From CAJBVW01 sp964457335 (GTDB taxonomy: Bacteria > Myxococcota_A > UBA796 > SXON01), in contig CAYWGD010000026.1 in NCBI GenBank assembly GCA_964457335.1, forward strand, positions 5,629-69,628: 64,000 nucleotides of DNA, in the 5' to 3' direction. Under the pieces are notes generated by a model. The model was not told where the DNA came from. It saw only the letters and a list, made by a program, of their open reading frames with translations, and made no database searches. The position numbers and the translations under genes were made by a program. Positions 34,618-43,419 of the stretch are shown here, one piece after another (within the stretch, counting starts at the first letter, position 1; every line of letters begins with the position of its first letter).

Positions 34618-35684
34618 CGCCCCCGGACGCGGCACCCTGCCGCGAGGTGCTCGTGTCCCCAGGCGGGTTCTCGTGGTGGTACGCGGACATCGTCGACGAC
34701 GCGGGCGACGGCGTCGTGCTCATCGGGGCGTGGGGCCTGCCGTTCCTCCCCGGGTACGCGGCGGCGGCCCGGCGGGGCGAGGCGCAGCGCCCTGAGGAGC
34801 GCCCCTCGCTGAACCTCGCGGTGTACCGGGCGGGCCGCCCCTGCTTCTACCTGCTCCAGGAGGGCGCGGGAGTGTGGGAGTCGCCCACGGTGTGGCGCTT
34901 CGGGGACTCGGTGGTCGAGAGCGTGGTCGTGGACGGCGAGCGCCGGCTGCGCGCCGCGCTCGACTGCCCGGTGGCCGGCTCGTTGGACCGCCTCCGCGGG
35001 ACCGTCGAGGTGCGGGGCGCCGCGCGACGGGCCTCCCCGATGGAGGTGGCGGAGGGTGAGCACCGCTGGACGCCGCTCACCGGGCCCGCGAGCGGGCAGG
35101 CCACGCTCCACGCCGGCGAGTGGCGCTTCGCCGTGCGCGGCCGCGGCTACCACGACCGCAACGAGTCGCGGGCGCCGCTCGACGCGCTCGGCATCGGGGA
35201 GTGGCTGTGGGGGCGCGCGCCGCTCGGCGACCGGGAGGTGGTGTGGTACCTGCTCTGGCCCGCTGACGGCGGGCCCGTGGTCGCCTGGGGGCTCCTGCTC
35301 CACGCCGACGGGGGGACCACGCCGATCGAGGGGCTCACCGTCGAGCTCGGGGCGCGTCGCCGGGGCGCGTACGGCCTCGGGTGGTGGGACCGCGTGCGCC
35401 TCCGACACGCCGGTGAGACATGGCTCCATGTGTCACACGGTTCGGCGGTCGAGGACGGGCCGTTCTACCTGCGGTTCCTGCCCGTCGTGGAGGGCGTCGG
35501 GAGCCGCGGGCGGGGCGTCGCGGAGCTCGTGCGGCCCGACCGCGTGGACCTCGACTGGATGCGGCCGTTCGTGCGGATGCGCGTGCGCCCGGGGGAGGGG
35601 CGGCCGTCGAGGTGGCTGCCCCTCTTCGAGGGGCCGGCCTCGGACCGGCTCGGGCGCCTCTGGAGCGGGTGGCTCGGTGGCTGA
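34605..35684 (+). CDS. crtC: Carotenoid 1,2-hydratase CrtC
   Basis: 359 residues. Adds water to the terminal psi-end double bond, giving a tertiary hydroxyl. GTG 34605 (MLALTPPDAAP) overlaps crtB by 13 bp; the open frame upstream is inside crtB. Family features seen: SPGGFSWWYADIVDDAGDGVVLI near the N-terminus and GRGYHDRNES mid-protein, with many Trp/Tyr typical of this beta-barrel family. The hydroxyl is the natural site for glycosylation by the divergent GT2. A near-perfect 24-bp palindrome lies inside it at 35413-35436. Confidence 0.87.
   Translation: MLALTPPDAAPCREVLVSPGGFSWWYADIVDDAGDGVVLIGAWGLPFLPGYAAAARRGEAQRPEERPSLNLAVYRAGRPCFYLLQEGAGVWESPTVWRFGDSVVESVVVDGERRLRAALDCPVAGSLDRLRGTVEVRGAARRASPMEVAEGEHRWTPLTGPASGQATLHAGEWRFAVRGRGYHDRNESRAPLDALGIGEWLWGRAPLGDREVVWYLLWPADGGPVVAWGLLLHADGGTTPIEGLTVELGARRRGAYGLGWWDRVRLRHAGETWLHVSHGSAVEDGPFYLRFLPVVEGVGSRGRGVAELVRPDRVDLDWMRPFVRMRVRPGEGRPSRWLPLFEGPASDRLGRLWSGWLGG
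35413..35436. promoter_or_regulatory. Intragenic palindrome in crtC with GAGACA-N8-TGTGTC half-sites
   Basis: GTGA(g)ACATGG (35413-35423) is the inverse of CCATGT(g)TCAC (35426-35436) around CT: ten of twelve positions pair. It codes for GETWLHVSH, so it may be chance, but it carries the GANACA/TGTNTC half-sites found at the crtB start. Confidence 0.3.
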
Positions 35685-37140
35685 CGCCGTCGTCGTGGGG
35701 AGCGGGCTCGGCGGGCTCGCGGCGGCGATCGAGCTCGCCGCGCTGGGCTGGGACGTGCGGGTGCTGGAGGCGGGGCCGATGCCCGGCGGGAAGGCGGGGG
35801 TCGTGGAGCTCGACGGGGTGGAGGTCGACACCGGGCCGAGCGTGCTGACGCTGCCCGAGGTGCTCGACGGGGTGCTGCGGGCCGGCGGGTCGAGCCTCGC
35901 CGACCAGCTCGAGCTCGTGTATGCGTCGCCGGCCTTCCGATACATCTGGCCGGGTGCTGACACATTCGACGTGTATCAGGCGCCCGAGGAGACGCTCGCC
36001 AGCGCCGCGCGGGCGTTCGGAAGCGACGCCGAGCGCGAGCTCGCCGCGTTCCTGGCCTACGCCCGGCGCATCTGGGACGCGGCGGCGCCCAACTTCGTGC
36101 TCGGGCCGGCGCCGACGGTCGCGGGGCTGACCCGGCTCGGGGTGCGCGCGTTCGGGCTCGTGGCCGACATCGACGGGCTGCGGTCGATGGACCGCGCGAT
36201 CCGCGCCCGCGTGCGGCACCCGCGGCTCCGCGACGTGCTCGCCCGCTACGCGACGTACAACGGCTCGGACCTACGGGCCGCGCCGGCCACCCTCAACTGC
36301 ATCGCGCACGTCGAGCTCGGGCTCGGGGGCTACGGCGTACGGGGCGGCATCTACGCGATCGTACGGGCGCTCGTGCGCGTGGCCGAGCGGCTCGGCGTCA
36401 CGATCACCTGCGGCCGCCCCGTGACGCGCGTGCGCGTGCAGGACGGCCGCGTCGCGGGTGTCGACACCCCTGAGGGGCCCGTCGACGCCGCGGTGGTGGT
36501 CGTGAACGCGGACGTGGGCGCGCTCGCGGAGGGCCTCGTGGAGGCGCGGACGGGCGTGGGGGTGACCGAGCCGCGGTCGACGTCGGGCTGGACGGCGATC
36601 GTGCGGGCGCGCCGCCGCGTCGGGGCCGATGCACGGGTGGCGCACACGGTGCTCTTCCCGGAGCGGCCGTACGTCGAGGAGTTCGTGGACCTCTTCGACC
36701 GGGGGCGGCCGCCGGCGGACCCGACCGTGTACCTGTGCGCGCAGGAGGCGTGCCACGGGCGGCGCGGGTGGCAGGAGGAGGAGCCCGTCTTCGTCATGGT
36801 GAACGCGCCCGCCGAGCCGCGGGGCGGCGCGTCGACCGACTGGGCGGCCGTCGAGGCCGGCGTCCTCGGGCGTCTCCGGGGCGCGGGGCTCCTCGACGCG
36901 GGCGACGCGGTCGTGTGGCGGCGCACCCCGGCCGAGCTGGCGGCGCGCTTCCCGGGGAGCCGCGGGGCGCTCTACGGGGCGGCCAGCAACGGTCTGGGCG
37001 CGGCGTTCCGACGCCCGCCGAACGCGGTCGCACGGGTCCCGGGGTTGTACCTGGCGTCCGGGAGCGCACACCCGGGCGGCGGCATCCCCTTGTGCCTGCA
37101 GTCCGGGCGGCAGGCCGCGGCGGAGGTGGGGCCCCCCTGA
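35677..37140 (+). CDS. crtD: CrtD-type carotenoid 3,4-desaturase (CrtI family)
   Basis: 487 residues. GTG 35677 overlaps crtC by 8 bp. FAD-binding AVVVGSGLGGLAAAIELAALGWDVRVLEAGPMPGGKAG at the N-terminus, DTGPSVLTLPEVL, a Gly-rich GLGGYGVRGGIYAIVRALVR region mid-protein and the C-terminal GLYLASGSAHPGGGIPLCLQSGRQAAAEV, which fits the CrtD/CrtI superfamily. Position after crtC suggests it desaturates the hydrated carotenoid, as in spirilloxanthin-type and myxobacterial pathways. A second CrtI-like desaturase is the alternative. Its TGA (37138-37140) is in the loop of a C6/G6 hairpin. Confidence 0.83.
   Translation: MADAVVVGSGLGGLAAAIELAALGWDVRVLEAGPMPGGKAGVVELDGVEVDTGPSVLTLPEVLDGVLRAGGSSLADQLELVYASPAFRYIWPGADTFDVYQAPEETLASAARAFGSDAERELAAFLAYARRIWDAAAPNFVLGPAPTVAGLTRLGVRAFGLVADIDGLRSMDRAIRARVRHPRLRDVLARYATYNGSDLRAAPATLNCIAHVELGLGGYGVRGGIYAIVRALVRVAERLGVTITCGRPVTRVRVQDGRVAGVDTPEGPVDAAVVVVNADVGALAEGLVEARTGVGVTEPRSTSGWTAIVRARRRVGADARVAHTVLFPERPYVEEFVDLFDRGRPPADPTVYLCAQEACHGRRGWQEEEPVFVMVNAPAEPRGGASTDWAAVEAGVLGRLRGAGLLDAGDAVVWRRTPAELAARFPGSRGALYGAASNGLGAAFRRPPNAVARVPGLYLASGSAHPGGGIPLCLQSGRQAAAEVGPP
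35958..35978. promoter_or_regulatory. TGAnACA-N7-TGTnTCA inverted repeat inside crtD
   Basis: TGACACA (35958-35964) and TGTATCA (35972-35978) form imperfect arms. Same half-site type as at 33662, 35415 and 40935. Intragenic, so weak on its own. Confidence 0.25.
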
Positions 37141-37148
37141 AAGGGGGG
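37131..37148 (+). terminator. C6-TGAAA-G6 hairpin at the end of crtD
   Basis: CCCCCC (37132-37137) pairs with GGGGGG (37143-37148); the loop holds the crtD stop. Shares a 17-base identity with 6274-6290. Likely ends or stabilises the crt transcript, though no T-run follows. Confidence 0.45.
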
Positions 37149-37187
37149 TGTAGCTGTGGTCCGCGCCATTCTGAGATAGGGGAGCGC

Positions 37188-39650
37188 ATGCGCATCCGTT
37201 CGCTGCTCCCGCTCGTGCTGGCTTCGGCCTGCAACGAGCCGAAGGAGCGGACGCCGGCGGACCCCGCGGACACCGACTCCGGCGCGGCCGACTCCGAGAC
37301 GGGCGACACGGACACCGGCGGCCCCGACACCGGCGACACCGGCCCCACCGAGCCGATCGCGCACGCATGGGCCGACGAGCTCGAGGACGCCGACCTGGTC
37401 GTCGGCTCCTGCGGCAGCGACGACGAAGGCACCCACGTGGTGGCGCCCGGGCCCGACCTCGACGGGGATGGGCTCCCCGAGCTCGCCATCGGCGCGCCGG
37501 GGCACGACCTCTCCCGCGTCAGCGGCGGGGCCGTGTACTTCTTCCGCGGGAGCGACGTGGTGGACGGGCTCGGCGCGTGGGACGCCTACGCGGTGGTCCA
37601 CACGGACGAGCGCGAGATGGGCTTCGGCTCCCGCGTGTCGTGGGTCGGCGACCGCGACGGCGACGGCGTGGACGACCTCGTGGTCGGCTACGAAAGGGGG
37701 TTCTCGACCGTGCCGGGGGCGGACCTGCTCGCCGGCGGCGACGTGACGCCGTCCGCGAGCTTCGTCCCCTCGTCCGAGCTCACCTTCGTCCGCTGGGCCG
37801 ACGTGGACCGCGACGGCGTGGACGACTGGCTGTTCGGGCACTCCGGGCGCTACGGCGAGGGCGCCGTCTCGGTGGTGCGGGACGCGGACTTCACCCTCGC
37901 GCTGGTCACGGCGAGCGAGTCGGCGTACGGCTCGACCGCCTCCGACGACGCGGGGCGGACGCTCGTGGCGCTCCACGAGGACTGGGACGGGGACGGCATC
38001 CCCGAATTCGCGACGATCCTCTACGACACGCTGCACGTCATCGGCTCGGCGCGGCTCCTGGCGGGCGAGGATCAGCTCGCCGACGCGGCCCTGACGGGGG
38101 CGCCGTACCTCTCCGGTCACCAGGTGCTCGCGCCCGGGGACATCGACGGCGACGGGCTCGACGAGCTCCTCGTGTTCCAGGCGGGCAACAAGCTCTGCGT
38201 GCTGAACGGCGCCGACTACACCGGCGAGTCGAAGATCTGCATCCGCGACGAGGGCCTGGGCCCGGACGAGGCGGTGCTCGGTGACGACCTCGACGGCGAC
38301 GGCGTCCCCGAGGTGTGGTTCACCCGCGACGGTTGGCTCGTGGCCCAGGACGTGGGCGCGCTCGCGCAGGGCATCGAGCTCGAGCTGGCGCGGATGGCGC
38401 TCCCGGGCACCGCGGAGCGGCTGGCGGCCGCCGACGGGGTCGTCTGGGCGAGCCCCGAGGTCGCGTCCGAGGACCCGGAGGCCGAGATCGCCTGGGCCCA
38501 CACCGCGTCGTTCACGCCGCAGCGCGCGGTGACGGTGTACGGCGGGAAGTGGGGCGGCATCCCGGAGATCCCCGCGTGGCGGGACGTGACGGGCGACGGC
38601 GTGGTCGATCTCGTCCTCGACGACGCCGCGGGGGGCGGCCTCGCCGCGTTCGACGGCGCCACGCTCGCCGAGGGGGGCGCGCGCACCTGGTGCGACGCCA
38701 CCTGGACCCGCCCGTGGACCGGCGTGACGACCAGATGGCTCGACGACGTGAACGGCGACGGCGCGGACGACGCGCTGCTCACCCGCTACCAGGACGGCGG
38801 CACGTGGCTCCACGAGGTGTGGTCCGGGCCCGTCGCGATCGGCGCGGTGGAGGGCGACGCCCCGCTCGCGTCGTGGACGTCGGAGGCGGACCTGGAGCCG
38901 CTCGCCGGCTGCGACCTCGACGGGGACGGGCACGAGGACCTCGTCGCGGACGGCGTCGACGGCGCGGAGCTCCTCGCCGGGGGCGCCGTCGGGGCGGACG
39001 GCTTCCGCCGTCTCGGCGCGATCCGCACCGACTCCACGCTCGACTGCCTGCCGGACGCGGACGGGGACGGGGGGGACGAGCTCTACGTCCGGCCGCGGAG
39101 CGACCGCGCCCACCTGTTCCGCTCGTCGCAGCTCGACCCTGCCACCACCCTGGAGGAGGAGGCGGCCGGGCTCACGATCGAGGGCGAGGACCTCTCCGTC
39201 GGGGAGCCGCTGCGCGCGGCGGACGGCAGCGGGCGGGTCGGCTGGTGGCTCCAGGTCGACGGCGACTACCAGCTCTGCCTGTTCGAGCTCGCCGGGCTCG
39301 CGGGCACCGTGGCCAGCGCCGACGTGCCCAGGAGCTGCCTGGAGGACGTCTACGCCTCCGCGGTGGTCGACACCTGGCTCGACGAAGCGACCGGCGACAC
39401 GACGCTCGACATCGTGCTCCACGCCGGTGGATCCGTCCGCGTCGTCGACGGCGCGACGCTGGGGCGCTCGGACCTGCTCGTCTACGTCGACGCGGAGGAG
39501 CGCCGGATCACCGACGTGGGCCCCGGGTCCGACGTCTTCGGGGTCGGCGCCCGCGCCATCTGGACACTCGGGGACGACCCCGATGCCGCCTACCACCTGG
39601 ACTGGACCCGCCTCGACGTGCTCTTTGCCCACCCTCCGGAGGAACCTTGA
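37188..39650 (+). CDS. FG-GAP lipoprotein, paralogue 1 of 3
   Basis: 820 residues. ATG 37188 gives a lipoprotein signal (LPLVLASAC, Cys15) and an Asp/Thr/Ser linker (~25-60) before the shared ~760-residue propeller region: GPDLDGDGLPELAIGAPG, WVGDRDGDGVDDLVVGY, HEDWDGDGIPEFATILYD, PGDIDGDGLDELLVF and similar Ca2+-loop repeats. Closely similar in length, order and wording to the proteins at 40942 and 43416 (e.g. SxTPQRxxTxxGGKxGG; DGATLG). No catalytic motif is visible. Probably surface or outer-membrane bound. Its stop overlaps the TTG of the next gene. Confidence 0.83.
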   Translation: MRIRSLLPLVLASACNEPKERTPADPADTDSGAADSETGDTDTGGPDTGDTGPTEPIAHAWADELEDADLVVGSCGSDDEGTHVVAPGPDLDGDGLPELAIGAPGHDLSRVSGGAVYFFRGSDVVDGLGAWDAYAVVHTDEREMGFGSRVSWVGDRDGDGVDDLVVGYERGFSTVPGADLLAGGDVTPSASFVPSSELTFVRWADVDRDGVDDWLFGHSGRYGEGAVSVVRDADFTLALVTASESAYGSTASDDAGRTLVALHEDWDGDGIPEFATILYDTLHVIGSARLLAGEDQLADAALTGAPYLSGHQVLAPGDIDGDGLDELLVFQAGNKLCVLNGADYTGESKICIRDEGLGPDEAVLGDDLDGDGVPEVWFTRDGWLVAQDVGALAQGIELELARMALPGTAERLAAADGVVWASPEVASEDPEAEIAWAHTASFTPQRAVTVYGGKWGGIPEIPAWRDVTGDGVVDLVLDDAAGGGLAAFDGATLAEGGARTWCDATWTRPWTGVTTRWLDDVNGDGADDALLTRYQDGGTWLHEVWSGPVAIGAVEGDAPLASWTSEADLEPLAGCDLDGDGHEDLVADGVDGAELLAGGAVGADGFRRLGAIRTDSTLDCLPDADGDGGDELYVRPRSDRAHLFRSSQLDPATTLEEEAAGLTIEGEDLSVGEPLRAADGSGRVGWWLQVDGDYQLCLFELAGLAGTVASADVPRSCLEDVYASAVVDTWLDEATGDTTLDIVLHAGGSVRVVDGATLGRSDLLVYVDAEERRITDVGPGSDVFGVGARAIWTLGDDPDAAYHLDWTRLDVLFAHPPEEP

Positions 39651-40936
39651 TCGCTCTTTTGCTCTCCACGTCCGCCTTCGCCGGCCCGCTGTTCACCGAC
39701 CTGGGCTTCGTGCTCACCGCGCCGGAGTCCGGCACCTTCAGCAGCGGCGTGAACGCCCCGAGCGTCGCCTGGGACGGCACCCAGTACGTGATGTTCTTCG
39801 AGTCGCCCTCCGCGGAGGTGCCGACCGACTGCGCGAACAGCTACTCGATCGGCCGCGCGACCTCGCCGGACGGCCTCACCTGGACGATGGACGCGGACCC
39901 GGTGCTCACCCCGAACCGCACCGACGCGCTCTCGGTCTACTCCTGCTCCGTGGCGCAGCCCGCCGTCGTCTACGCGGACGGCACGTGGCACCTGCTCTTC
40001 GGGATGGGCGACGAGAAGCAGGACGCCAGCGCCAGCGTCAACACCCCGGCCGGCATCGGCTACGCGACCAGCACCGACGGCTTCACCTTCACCGTGGTGC
40101 AGGCGCCCACCTCGCTCGGGGACGACGAGGACGGCACGCCGAGCGGCGACTGGCACGCCCCCGACGGCGGGAGCCAGCGGCTCTCCATCGGGATGCCGAG
40201 CGCGGTGATGATCGACGACGTGCTTCACGTCCTGTACATGGAGAGCACGGCGATGTACGCCGGGAAGTACGACACCGTGGCGGGCACCTGGAGCCTCTGG
40301 GATCCCTCGGTCTCGACCCCCTGGCTCGGCACATCCTGGGCGGCCTACGGCGTCTTCTCGCCGTCGCTCACCTGCACCGAGGACGCGATCGGCCTCGTCC
40401 TCGGCGGCTACTCGGACGCCAGCTACGGCCTGCGCGGCGTCGGGACCTCCGACTCGACCGACCTCGTCACCTGGTCCACGGGCGACGCCCTCGACTCCAC
40501 CTCGGCGGCCCCCTTCGACTCGCTCAACCACGTCGAGCTCGTGACCGCCGGGGCCGACATGCTCGTGTACTACGGCATGACCGACGCCTCGACGGGCAAG
40601 AAGGCCATCGGCCTCGCCGCGACGGCGGCCTCGTGGGGCACCCCCGACGGCCGCGACTGCGCCTGGGAGAGCGACGCCGACACGGACACGGACACCGACA
40701 CCGACACCGACACCGATACGGACACCGACACGGACACCGACACGGACAGCGACACCGACGCGGACACCGACACGGATACCGACACGGACACGGATACGGA
40801 CACCGACACCGACGCCGACACCGGCACGCCGGCGAAGGACGAGGGCGGCTGCGGCTGCGCCACCGGCGCCGGCCCGGCGGGGCTGGGGCTCTGGGCGCTG
40901 GGCGCGGCCGCGCTGATCCGCCGTCGGCGGCGCTGA
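39647..40936 (+). CDS. GH43-like five-bladed-propeller protein with MYXO-CTERM
   Basis: 429 residues. TTG 39647 overlaps the preceding TGA (TTGA) and has a strong SD (GGAGG, 39638-39642), which decides this start. Signal peptide LIALLLSTSAFAG. Residues ~25-335 contain propeller blades of the GH43/GH32/GH68 clan style (PSVAWDGTQYVMFFES, SIGRATSPDGLTWTMDADPVL, VVYADGTWHLLFGMG, GYATSTDGFTFT). A catalytic carboxylate set cannot be assigned, so glycosidase activity is only possible. Then a (Asp-Thr)n linker (~345-395) and GGCGCATGAGPAGLGLWALGAAALIRRRRR, a MYXO-CTERM-type anchor. It sits between paralogues 1 and 2. Confidence 0.8.
   Translation: MIALLLSTSAFAGPLFTDLGFVLTAPESGTFSSGVNAPSVAWDGTQYVMFFESPSAEVPTDCANSYSIGRATSPDGLTWTMDADPVLTPNRTDALSVYSCSVAQPAVVYADGTWHLLFGMGDEKQDASASVNTPAGIGYATSTDGFTFTVVQAPTSLGDDEDGTPSGDWHAPDGGSQRLSIGMPSAVMIDDVLHVLYMESTAMYAGKYDTVAGTWSLWDPSVSTPWLGTSWAAYGVFSPSLTCTEDAIGLVLGGYSDASYGLRGVGTSDSTDLVTWSTGDALDSTSAAPFDSLNHVELVTAGADMLVYYGMTDASTGKKAIGLAATAASWGTPDGRDCAWESDADTDTDTDTDTDTDTDTDTDTDTDSDTDADTDTDTDTDTDTDTDTDADTGTPAKDEGGCGCATGAGPAGLGLWALGAAALIRRRRR
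40677..40825. repeat. (GAC-ACN)n short tandem repeat
   Basis: About 25 hexamer units of GACACG/GACACC/GATACG coding for the Asp-Thr linker of the 39647-40936 protein. The same kind of repeat is in the gene ending at 12931. Confidence 0.85.
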
Positions 40937-40952
40937 TACACATGCGTGTATC
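40935..40952 (+). promoter_or_regulatory. GATACAC-ATGC-GTGTATC hairpin holding the start codon
   Basis: Perfect 7-bp arms (40935-40941, 40946-40952) with a four-base loop ATGC whose first three bases are the start codon of the 40942 gene. Could be an operator (GATACA-N6-TGTATC) or a translation-control hairpin. Confidence 0.4.
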
Positions 40953-43419
40953 GCTGCTCGCTCCATCCCTGGCGCTCGCGCTCCTCTCCGCCTGCGAGGA
41001 CCCGGCGGGCGGGGGCAAGCCGGTCCAGCGGGACGAGGACACCGCCGTCGACACCGCGGACACCGGCGACACGGACAGCGGCGACACCGACTCCGGCGAC
41101 CCACCCGACACGGGCCCCGCGACCCACGCGTGGCCGGGGTCGCTGGACGCGTCCGACCTGACCGTCACCGGCTGCGGCAGCGAAGACAACGGCGTCCACG
41201 CGATCGCGCCCGGGCCCGACCTCGACGGGGACGGCCTGGGCGAGCTCGCGGTGGGCGCGCCGGGCTACGACGGCGTGCGGAACGCCGGGGGGGCGGTGTA
41301 CTTCCACCGCGGGAGCGCGGTCGCCGACGGCCTCCGCGTGTGGGAGGCCGCGGCCGTCGTGACCCCGGCCGAGAGCACCACCGGCTTCGGCAGCCGCGTC
41401 ACCTGGGTGGGCGACCGGGACGGCGACGGCGTGGACGATCTCGTGGTGAGCTCGACCAACGGCGGGCTCTGGACCGTGTCGGGCGCGGACCTGCTCGCGG
41501 GCGGCGAGGTGACGCCGCGCGCGCTCGTCTCCACCACCACCGTGCGCTTCGCGCGTTGGGCGGACGTCGACTACGACGGCGTGGACGACTGGCTCTTCGG
41601 GTACACGCGGGACAGCGGCAACAAGGGCGCCGTCTCGATCGTGCGGGACGCGGAGTTCACGCTCGACGGGATCACCCGCAGCGAGACGGCCTACGGCACG
41701 GACAGCCGCTCGGGGGCCGGGGAATTCCTGGCGGCGCTGCACGAGGACTGGGACGGCGACGGCCTGCCGGAGCTCGCCACCGTCGTCTACGACGACCTGC
41801 ACGTCATCAGCTCCGCCGCGCTCCTCGCGGGCACCGAGCGGCTGGTCGACGCCGCGCTCACGACGGCGCACTACCTCTCCGACCACCAGCTCCTCGCCCC
41901 CGGGGATCTCGACGGCGACGGGCTCGACGAGCTCGTCGTGTTCGCGGCCGGGAACAAGGTGTGCGTGCTGAACGGCGCCGACCCCACCGGCGACGCGAAG
42001 ATCTGCATCCGCGACGAGGGCCTGGGACCGGCGGAGGCGATCCTCGGCGACGACGTCGATCACGACGGCGTGGGCGACCTCTGGTTCACGCGCGACGGCT
42101 GGCTCGTGGCGCAGGACCTCGGCGCGCTCGCCCAGGGGATCGAGCTGGAGCTCGCGCGGGTGCTCCCGCCGGACACGACCGAGGCGCTGGCCGCCGGGGA
42201 CGGCATCGTGTGGGCCAGCCCGACGGCGGGCCTGGGGGCCGAGGGGGACATCGCCTGGGCCTGGTCCGCGTCGTTCTCGCCGCAGCGCGCGACCACGTTG
42301 CGCGGCGGGAAGTGGGGCGGCACCCCGTCCGTCCCCACCTGGCGCGACGTGACCGGGGACGGCGTCGTCGATCTCGTGCTCGGGGACGCCGATGGGAGCG
42401 GCGTGGCGCTGTTCGACGGGGCGTCGCTGGCCGCCGGCGGGGAGGTCACCTGGTGCGACGCCGCGGCGGACCGCCAGTGGCCGGGCTCCGGCCTCGCCTG
42501 GGTCGACGACGTCGACGGCGACGGCGCCGACGACGCGCTCCTCACGACCTACCAGGGCGACGGCACGTACCTGCAGGAGGTGTGGTCCGGGCCGGTCGCG
42601 GTCGGCGCGGCCGAGGGCGACACGCCCATCACGTCTTGGGTCACGAGCTCGGAGCTCGAGCCGCTCCCGGGCTGCGACCTCGACGGCGACGGCCAGGAGG
42701 ACCTCGTCGCCGGCGACCGCGGCGTGGTGCTCTACAGCGGCGCGCTCGGCGAGGACGGCACGTTCCCGGTGCTGGGCGAGCTCGAGTCCGGCACTTCCAC
42801 CGGCTGCATCCCCGACGTGGACGGCGACGGCGGCGACGAGCTCTACAACTACCAGCGCGAGAAGTATCGCTTGTATCGGTCGTCGCAGCTCGACCCCGCG
42901 CTCGTCGTGGCGCAGGAGGACGCCTGGATTGCCCTGGAGGGGGCCTACCTCTCGGTGCCCGCGCCCCTGCGCGCCGCCGACGGGAGCGGGCTCGTCGGCT
43001 GGTGGTTCGAGGCGGTCTACGACTACGAGCTCTGCGTGCTCGACCTCGCCGGGCTCTCCGGGAACGTCGACGCCGACGACGAGGGCGCGCTCCCCCAGCG
43101 TTGCGTGGACGGCCGGTGGGGCAACGGCGCCAGCGTCACCGCCTGGCTCGACGACGTGGAGGGGGACACGACCCCGGACATCGTGCTCTTCGGCGACGAC
43201 GCGAGCGGCGCCACCTCGTACCGCGTCGTGGACGGCGCCACGCTCGGCACCGACACGCTGCTGGTCCAGGGCACGCCGGACTACGCGGGCCCCGGCCCGG
43301 ACGTGCTCGGCGTGGGCGCGCGCGCCATCTGGGGCCTGGGGGACGATCCCGACCAGTCCGACAGCGACCGGACCCGCCTCGACGTGCTCTACGCCCGCGC
43401 GGCGGAGGAGACCCCGTGA
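40942..43419 (+). CDS. FG-GAP lipoprotein, paralogue 2 of 3
   Basis: 825 residues. ATG 40942 lies in the loop of a hairpin, five bases after the preceding stop; its signal peptide ends in lipobox LLSAC (Cys18). An Asp/Thr/Ser-rich linker (~25-60) is followed by the same FG-GAP propeller series as the 37188 protein (GPDLDGDGLGELAVGAPGYDG, TWVGDRDGDGVDDLVVSS, HEDWDGDGLPELATVVYDDLHVISS, RDVTGDGVVDLVLGDADG). Ends RLDVLYARAAEETP. GTGA overlap with paralogue 3. Duplicated surface proteins of unknown ligand. Confidence 0.83.
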   Translation: MRVSLLAPSLALALLSACEDPAGGGKPVQRDEDTAVDTADTGDTDSGDTDSGDPPDTGPATHAWPGSLDASDLTVTGCGSEDNGVHAIAPGPDLDGDGLGELAVGAPGYDGVRNAGGAVYFHRGSAVADGLRVWEAAAVVTPAESTTGFGSRVTWVGDRDGDGVDDLVVSSTNGGLWTVSGADLLAGGEVTPRALVSTTTVRFARWADVDYDGVDDWLFGYTRDSGNKGAVSIVRDAEFTLDGITRSETAYGTDSRSGAGEFLAALHEDWDGDGLPELATVVYDDLHVISSAALLAGTERLVDAALTTAHYLSDHQLLAPGDLDGDGLDELVVFAAGNKVCVLNGADPTGDAKICIRDEGLGPAEAILGDDVDHDGVGDLWFTRDGWLVAQDLGALAQGIELELARVLPPDTTEALAAGDGIVWASPTAGLGAEGDIAWAWSASFSPQRATTLRGGKWGGTPSVPTWRDVTGDGVVDLVLGDADGSGVALFDGASLAAGGEVTWCDAAADRQWPGSGLAWVDDVDGDGADDALLTTYQGDGTYLQEVWSGPVAVGAAEGDTPITSWVTSSELEPLPGCDLDGDGQEDLVAGDRGVVLYSGALGEDGTFPVLGELESGTSTGCIPDVDGDGGDELYNYQREKYRLYRSSQLDPALVVAQEDAWIALEGAYLSVPAPLRAADGSGLVGWWFEAVYDYELCVLDLAGLSGNVDADDEGALPQRCVDGRWGNGASVTAWLDDVEGDTTPDIVLFGDDASGATSYRVVDGATLGTDTLLVQGTPDYAGPGPDVLGVGARAIWGLGDDPDQSDSDRTRLDVLYARAAEETP

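Noticed and set aside
40677..40825. CRISPR-like or regulatory short repeat
   Set aside because: The hexamers are in frame and encode an Asp-Thr linker of a secreted protein.
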